Shown: positions 1 to 5,075 of the stretch, piece after piece
Layout: each line of letters begins with the position of its first letter
How positions within the stretch are numbered: the stretch's first letter is position 1
Assembly: GCA_002684055.1 (NCBI GenBank)
Contig: NYUL01000033.1
Span: forward strand, 14,978 to 20,052
Source: Gammaproteobacteria bacterium
GTDB lineage: Bacteria; Pseudomonadota; Gammaproteobacteria; Magnimaribacterales; TMED112
Length of the DNA stretch: 5,075 nucleotides
Reading direction: 5' to 3'
Translations under genes and position numbers: made by a program
Notes under the pieces: model-generated
The model's input: the letters and a program-made list of their open reading frames with translations, nothing else
Told to the model about the DNA's origin: nothing
The model's database searches: none

Positions 1-2187
<2,187 letters not shown>

Positions 2188-2191
<4 letters not shown>

Positions 2192-4398
2192 GATTTTGCC
2201 AGCTCCATTGCTTGCTCAACATCAACTGAGACAACTTTTGATACACCTAAGTCCCTCATTGTGACCCCTAGTAGATGTGTGCTTTTTTCCATTGATATCT
2301 TATTGTGTGTCACAAAAATAAATTGAACTTTGGTAGACATTTCATTTACTAAATTTATAAATCTAGACGTATTCTCATCATCAAGTGGTGCATCTACCTC
2401 ATCCAACAAACAAAATGGCGCTGGGTTAATTGAGAATAGTGAGAAAACTAATGCCAGAGCAGTAAGTGCTTTTTCTCCACCAGATAGTTGTGATAGCTTA
2501 GTATTCTTTTTTCCTGGCAATCTAGCCATAAGCAGTAATCCTGAATCTTCTGTCTTATCAAGAAGATCTAATTTACAGAAACCACCACCAAAGAGCTTTG
2601 GAAACATTTCTTCAAGATGTTTATTAACAGAATTTAAACAATCATGGAATGATTTATTGGATTCTCGGTCAATTTTCTTAATCGCTTCATCTAGTTTATT
2701 GAGTGATACTTCTAATTCTTCGATTTGGCCAGATAAAACTTCTTTTCTCTGCACTTCTGCTTCTAAAGTTTCTGGAGCGGCAAAATTTATTGGCCCGAGA
2801 TTCATAATTCTTTTTTGCAGCTTATCAAGTTCAACTATAATGTCTTCTCTTTCACCCTCAATATCTTTAATCTCATCAAAACTATTAAGTTTTTCTTGTT
2901 TTTCTTTGACCTCTATTTCAATGCTTCTTTTATTGAGCTCTTTTTCGTTTCTCTGATGAACTATGCGATCTTTCTCTGTTTCTAGTTTTGTAATTTCTGT
3001 TTCAGATTTTCTAAGCTCTTCATTAGATTTATCTTGATTTGTTTTAAGCTCCATCACCTTTAATTCTTGATTCTTTCTGAGCTCAATAAAGCTTGTTAGC
3101 TCAGATTTTTCTTTATTGAGGTCTTTCTTGAGGCTTTCTATGTCTTGAATTATCTGATTATTTCGTTCTAAAAATTGTTTTTTTAGTGCCTCAATTTTTT
3201 CTGATGCATCTCCGCTTTGTCCTTGACCAAAGTCATAACCTTTTTGCCAGAATGATCTAAAGCTTTCAGTTAAATTACCCTCATCATTCTTTGTGAGACT
3301 TGACTCAACCTTTGCTAGAGCTTTTTTGATGTCTGACTTTATTTGCTCACCAATTTTTGCATCTAGTTGGTCTATTTTATTTTTAGATGTGCCTAATTCA
3401 TTAGATAAATCATCCAGGTTGCCTAAGTTTTTCTTTTCCTCATTGATGAGATCTTGAATTCTGGCATTTACAGTTCTTTCCTTTTCTTCAATAAGTGAAA
3501 TTTTAGCACCTGCTTCGAAAAAGCTTCGCTGCTCTTCTTCAAGTTTTTTTAGCCCTTCCATTAGTTGAGTTTTTATTACGTCTCTTTTCGCTACAAAATT
3601 TAATCTGTCTCCATCGATCTTTTCGAGATCTTTATCAATTGAATCATTTTCCTTTTGGGACTCACTCATTGAAGCTAATAAAACTTTTAAGTCTTCACTT
3701 ACTATAAATTTTTGAAATTCTTGTTCTTTGGTTCTAAGTTTTTTATACCTTGAGGTTAGGTTGGCTTCAGCTTTGAGCCTTCTGATTGATCTTTTTACTT
3801 CGTCTTCAAGATCTTTCAATCTAGATATGTTTTCTGCAGTTCTTCTTATTCTTGATTCTGTTTCTCTTTTACGTTCTTTATATTTTGATATCCCCGCTGC
3901 TTCCTCAACATAGCTCCTAAGTTCTTCGGGTTTTGCACCAACCAGACTAGATATAATTCCTTGCTCAATAATGGCATAACTATTCCCACCTAAACCAGTT
4001 CCTAAAAAGAGATCTTGAACATCTCTCCTTCTAGCTACAGCATTATTAATAAAATAAGTTGATTGACCATCTCTCCCCATTTCACGTTTGACACTTACCT
4101 CATCAAACTTTAGGTATTCTCCTCCTAAAAAGTTTTCTGAATTATCAAAAGCTAGCTCTACAGAGCAATGACTGACAGGTTTTCTTGAATCTGAACCATT
4201 AAAAATAACATCTTGTAGGCTTTCACTTCTTAAGCTTTTAGCAGACAGCTCCCCTTTTACCCATTTGATTGCATCTATAATATTCGATTTGCCGCATCCA
4301 TTTGGACCAACAATTCCACACATGATTCCTGGAAAATCAATTTCAATCGGGTCAACAAAACTTTTGAACCCCGCTAATTTTAAGCTTTTTAGTCTCAT
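2188..4398 (-). CDS. smc: Chromosome segregation ATPase Smc, short form lacking a recognisable hinge
   Basis: Smc dimers bind and organise the nucleoid, normally with ScpA/ScpB, and help separate daughter chromosomes. The N-terminal half-head has GFKSF (10-14), Walker A GPNGCGKS (31-38, K37), an arginine-finger region SLRSESLQDVIFNGSDSRK (R57) and a Q-loop IIEQG (Q146), followed by EEAAGISKYKERK. The C-terminal half-head has NLGPINFAAPE (533-543), FPKLFGGGF (599-607), signature LSGGEK (638-643), Walker B CLLDEVDAPLDD (663-674, E667) and H-loop VTHNK (H698). All catalytic residues are present. The arms between are charged coiled coil, about 175-355 and 400-590. At 736 residues it is far shorter than the usual 1150-1190. 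The hinge of about 150 residues is not recognisable, and each arm is about half length. It is not Rad50 (no CXXC hook) or RecN (different head sequence). The ATG is fixed by alignment to other Smc N-termini; it has no Shine-Dalgarno and overlaps the ccmH stop as ATGA. Confidence 0.95.
2189..2206 (-). promoter_or_regulatory. zipA start region: weak GGAG and TTG overlapping smc stop
   Basis: GGAG at 2203-2206 stands 11 bases before the TTG, further than ideal. The TTG shares bases with the smc TGA. A weak site plus a non-ATG codon suggests zipA is translated at a low, coupled level; that is inference. Confidence 0.55.
3202..3339 (-). other. Smc apex segment in place of the hinge (residues 354-399)
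   Basis: This is the region where the two Smc arms must turn back. Canonical hinges are a folded domain of about 150 residues with conserved glycines for dimerisation, and proteobacterial ones usually open with a PGWE-like motif; none of that is visible. Here there is a helical stretch (354-370), a polar break TKNDEGN (369-375), an aromatic run with F380, F383, W384, Y388 and F390, and glycines at 387, 391, 393 and 396, after which coiled coil resumes at about 399. There is no cysteine, so it is not a zinc hook. The segment is compositionally unlike the arms on either side. A compact turn or small dimer contact is possible, but this is inference. Confidence 0.55.
4395..4398 (-). promoter_or_regulatory. 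ATGA stop-start overlap, ccmH/smc
   Basis: The TGA of ccmH shares bases with the ATG of smc. Upstream of the smc ATG there is only an A/T run and no purine-rich Shine-Dalgarno, so smc translation probably depends on ribosomes finishing ccmH. The coupling is inferred. Confidence 0.7.
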
Positions 4399-4781
4399 TT
4401 AGATTTTTTTATAGTATATGTGGTTACAAGCAATATAGATATAATTAAGATCATTAAAGGCAGTAGAAATAACGTTTTATTGTCTTCTATATTTGTTTTT
4501 AAAATTACATAATCACCGTAACGCTCTTCCATTAAATTAAAGATCTCATCGTTTGTGTAACCAGCTTCTATTAAATTAGCAATTTCTTCTTTTAGATCTT
4601 TTGATATTGGTGCATTAGAGCTACTGATATTTCCATATGAGCATTTTGGGCAACGAATGTTATCAGATAAATAACTTAATCGCTTTAGCTCTTCTGAATT
4701 TAAATTTTCATAAAGATTATCAGCAGCGAGTGGCAATATAAGAAAACAAACTAACTTAAAAATATTGAGCAAATTTCTCAT
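4395..4781 (-). CDS. ccmH: Cytochrome c maturation protein CcmH (short, CcmI-less form)
   Basis: CcmH is a membrane-anchored periplasmic thiol oxidoreductase that handles the apocytochrome c CXXCH cysteines together with CcmG during haem ligation. The 128-residue product has an N-terminal hydrophobic signal segment (about 4-20), then the CcmH/NrfF domain. This holds the redox motif RCPKC (C44, C47), SNAPIS (55-60), a helical stretch and RYGDYV (87-92). A single C-terminal membrane helix (about 104-122) ends in KKSK. The usual family motif continues CQNQ after the second Cys; here it reads CSYGN. I chose the ATG at 4781 because it starts at the signal peptide and has a strong Shine-Dalgarno GGGAGG six bases upstream. 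An upstream ATG at 4832 adds 17 residues that do not look like a signal start. The gene overlaps ccmG by 26 nt and smc by ATGA. No ccmI domain is fused and ccmI does not follow. Confidence 0.93.
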   Translation of the reverse strand: MRNLLNIFKLVCFLILPLAADNLYENLNSEELKRLSYLSDNIRCPKCSYGNISSSNAPISKDLKEEIANLIEAGYTNDEIFNLMEERYGDYVILKTNIEDNKTLFLLPLMILIISILLVTTYTIKKSK

Positions 4782-5075
4782 CCCATACCTCCCGATTAAC
4801 TTCACCAATTCTATGGCTGACAATAACACCATCTATAATTAAAAAGGTTTCAGGTGCGCCAGTGACCCCTAATTTCAATGAGAAATTACCAGAGAGATCG
4901 AAAATAGAAAAACTGTAAGGATCGCCATTATCAACTAAATATTTTTGTGCATTGAAACTTTGATCTTTGTAATTAATGCCTACTAACTTCACGTCTTTAG
5001 CTGCTGTGATTGTTTTAAGAAATGGGTGTTCGACTAGGCACGTTATGCACCAGCTTGCCCAAACGTTCAGCAGAA
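4756..5075 (-). CDS. ccmG: Thiol:disulfide interchange protein CcmG/DsbE, 3' part (5' end outside window)
   Basis: This is the periplasmic thioredoxin-like protein of cytochrome c maturation, which keeps the haem-binding cysteines of apocytochrome c reduced, normally with CcmH as partner. The frame is open to the window edge, so the N-terminal anchor and about the first third of the protein are missing; 105 residues are visible. They begin LLNVWASW followed directly by the active site CITC (WCITC at 5038-5052). NYKD follows, then the family loop GVTGAPET with the cis-proline, and a C-terminal RIGEVNREVW close to the E. coli DsbE ending. The alignment runs through without a gap. The oddity is Ile-Thr between the active-site cysteines, where E. 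coli CcmG has Pro-Thr. Its end overlaps ccmH by 26 nt, which supports the ccm assignment over a generic TlpA-like thioredoxin. A GTG at 4990-4992 lies inside the domain and is not the start. Confidence in the family is high. Confidence 0.93.
   Translation of the reverse strand, partial: LLNVWASWCITCLVEHPFLKTITAAKDVKLVGINYKDQSFNAQKYLVDNGDPYSFSIFDLSGNFSLKLGVTGAPETFLIIDGVIVSHRIGEVNREVWDEKFAQYF
4788..4793 (-). promoter_or_regulatory. Shine-Dalgarno of ccmH
   Basis: GGGAGG lies six bases before the ATG at 4781, inside the last codons of ccmG. It is the strongest ribosome binding site in the window and decides the ccmH start against the in-frame ATG 51 bases further upstream. Confidence 0.8.

Noticed and set aside
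2330..2956. Plus-strand open frame of 208 codons opposite smc
   Set aside because: It is Ser/Leu/Phe-rich, as expected from the complement of Glu/Lys-rich coiled-coil and head codons, has no recognisable domain, and lies wholly opposite a conserved gene.
3728..3913. Short plus-strand open frame opposite smc
   Set aside because: Sixty-one codons opposite the Smc N-terminal head and arm junction, with no support of its own.
4404..4410. A7 run as a programmed frameshift site fusing CcmH to Smc
   Set aside because: CcmH reaches a natural membrane-helix end, and the Smc N-terminus aligns from its own ATG; a fusion would place the Smc head directly after a membrane helix with no family precedent.
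4782..4832. Upstream ATG at 4832 as the ccmH start
   Set aside because: It would put 17 extra residues before the signal peptide and ignore the strong GGGAGG positioned for the ATG at 4781.
4990..4992. GTG as the start of the ccmG product
   Set aside because: The same frame continues upstream to the window edge and encodes the CXXC active site, so the GTG is an internal Val codon.

Overview
The window is a densely packed stretch of bacterial chromosome. All five genes lie on the minus strand and overlap, so there is no intergenic DNA. Read in the direction of transcription (right to left) they are: the 3' part of a cytochrome c maturation thioredoxin (ccmG/dsbE), ccmH, a short smc, zipA, and the first 520 codons of the NAD+-dependent DNA ligase gene ligA. 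The first and last genes run off the window edges. I see no promoter, terminator, RNA gene, mobile element or CRISPR array.

Organism: ZipA is essentially a gammaproteobacterial division protein, and the order smc-zipA-ligA is known from gammaproteobacteria such as Pseudomonas. The sequence is strongly AT-rich (about one third G+C by eye), proteins are shortened (ZipA linker, Smc arms) and genes overlap throughout. Together this suggests a streamlined, AT-rich gammaproteobacterium, plausibly a marine lineage of the SAR86 kind. The clade is inference; the class is fairly secure.

Layout: 5075-4756 is the CcmG C-terminal part with a CITC active site. 4781-4395 is CcmH with CPKC and a C-terminal membrane anchor. 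4398-2188 is Smc, 736 residues. 2191-1550 is ZipA, with a TTG start. 1560-1 is LigA. Junction overlaps are 26, 4, 4 and 11 nt, which suggests one polycistronic unit with translational coupling. The first two genes serve periplasmic thiol chemistry for haem attachment to apocytochrome c. The last three serve chromosome organisation, divisome anchoring and DNA joining. The two groups have no obvious shared function, and ccmI, which often follows ccmH, is absent from this position.

The most interesting observation is the Smc. Both ATPase half-heads are complete, with every catalytic motif visible. However, the protein is about 400 residues shorter than usual, both coiled-coil arms are about half length, and no recognisable hinge domain is present. 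In its place, at the turn between the arms, is a segment of about 45 residues rich in Gly and aromatic residues. This could be a minimal non-canonical Smc with another way of dimerising, or the product of one in-frame deletion spanning the hinge.
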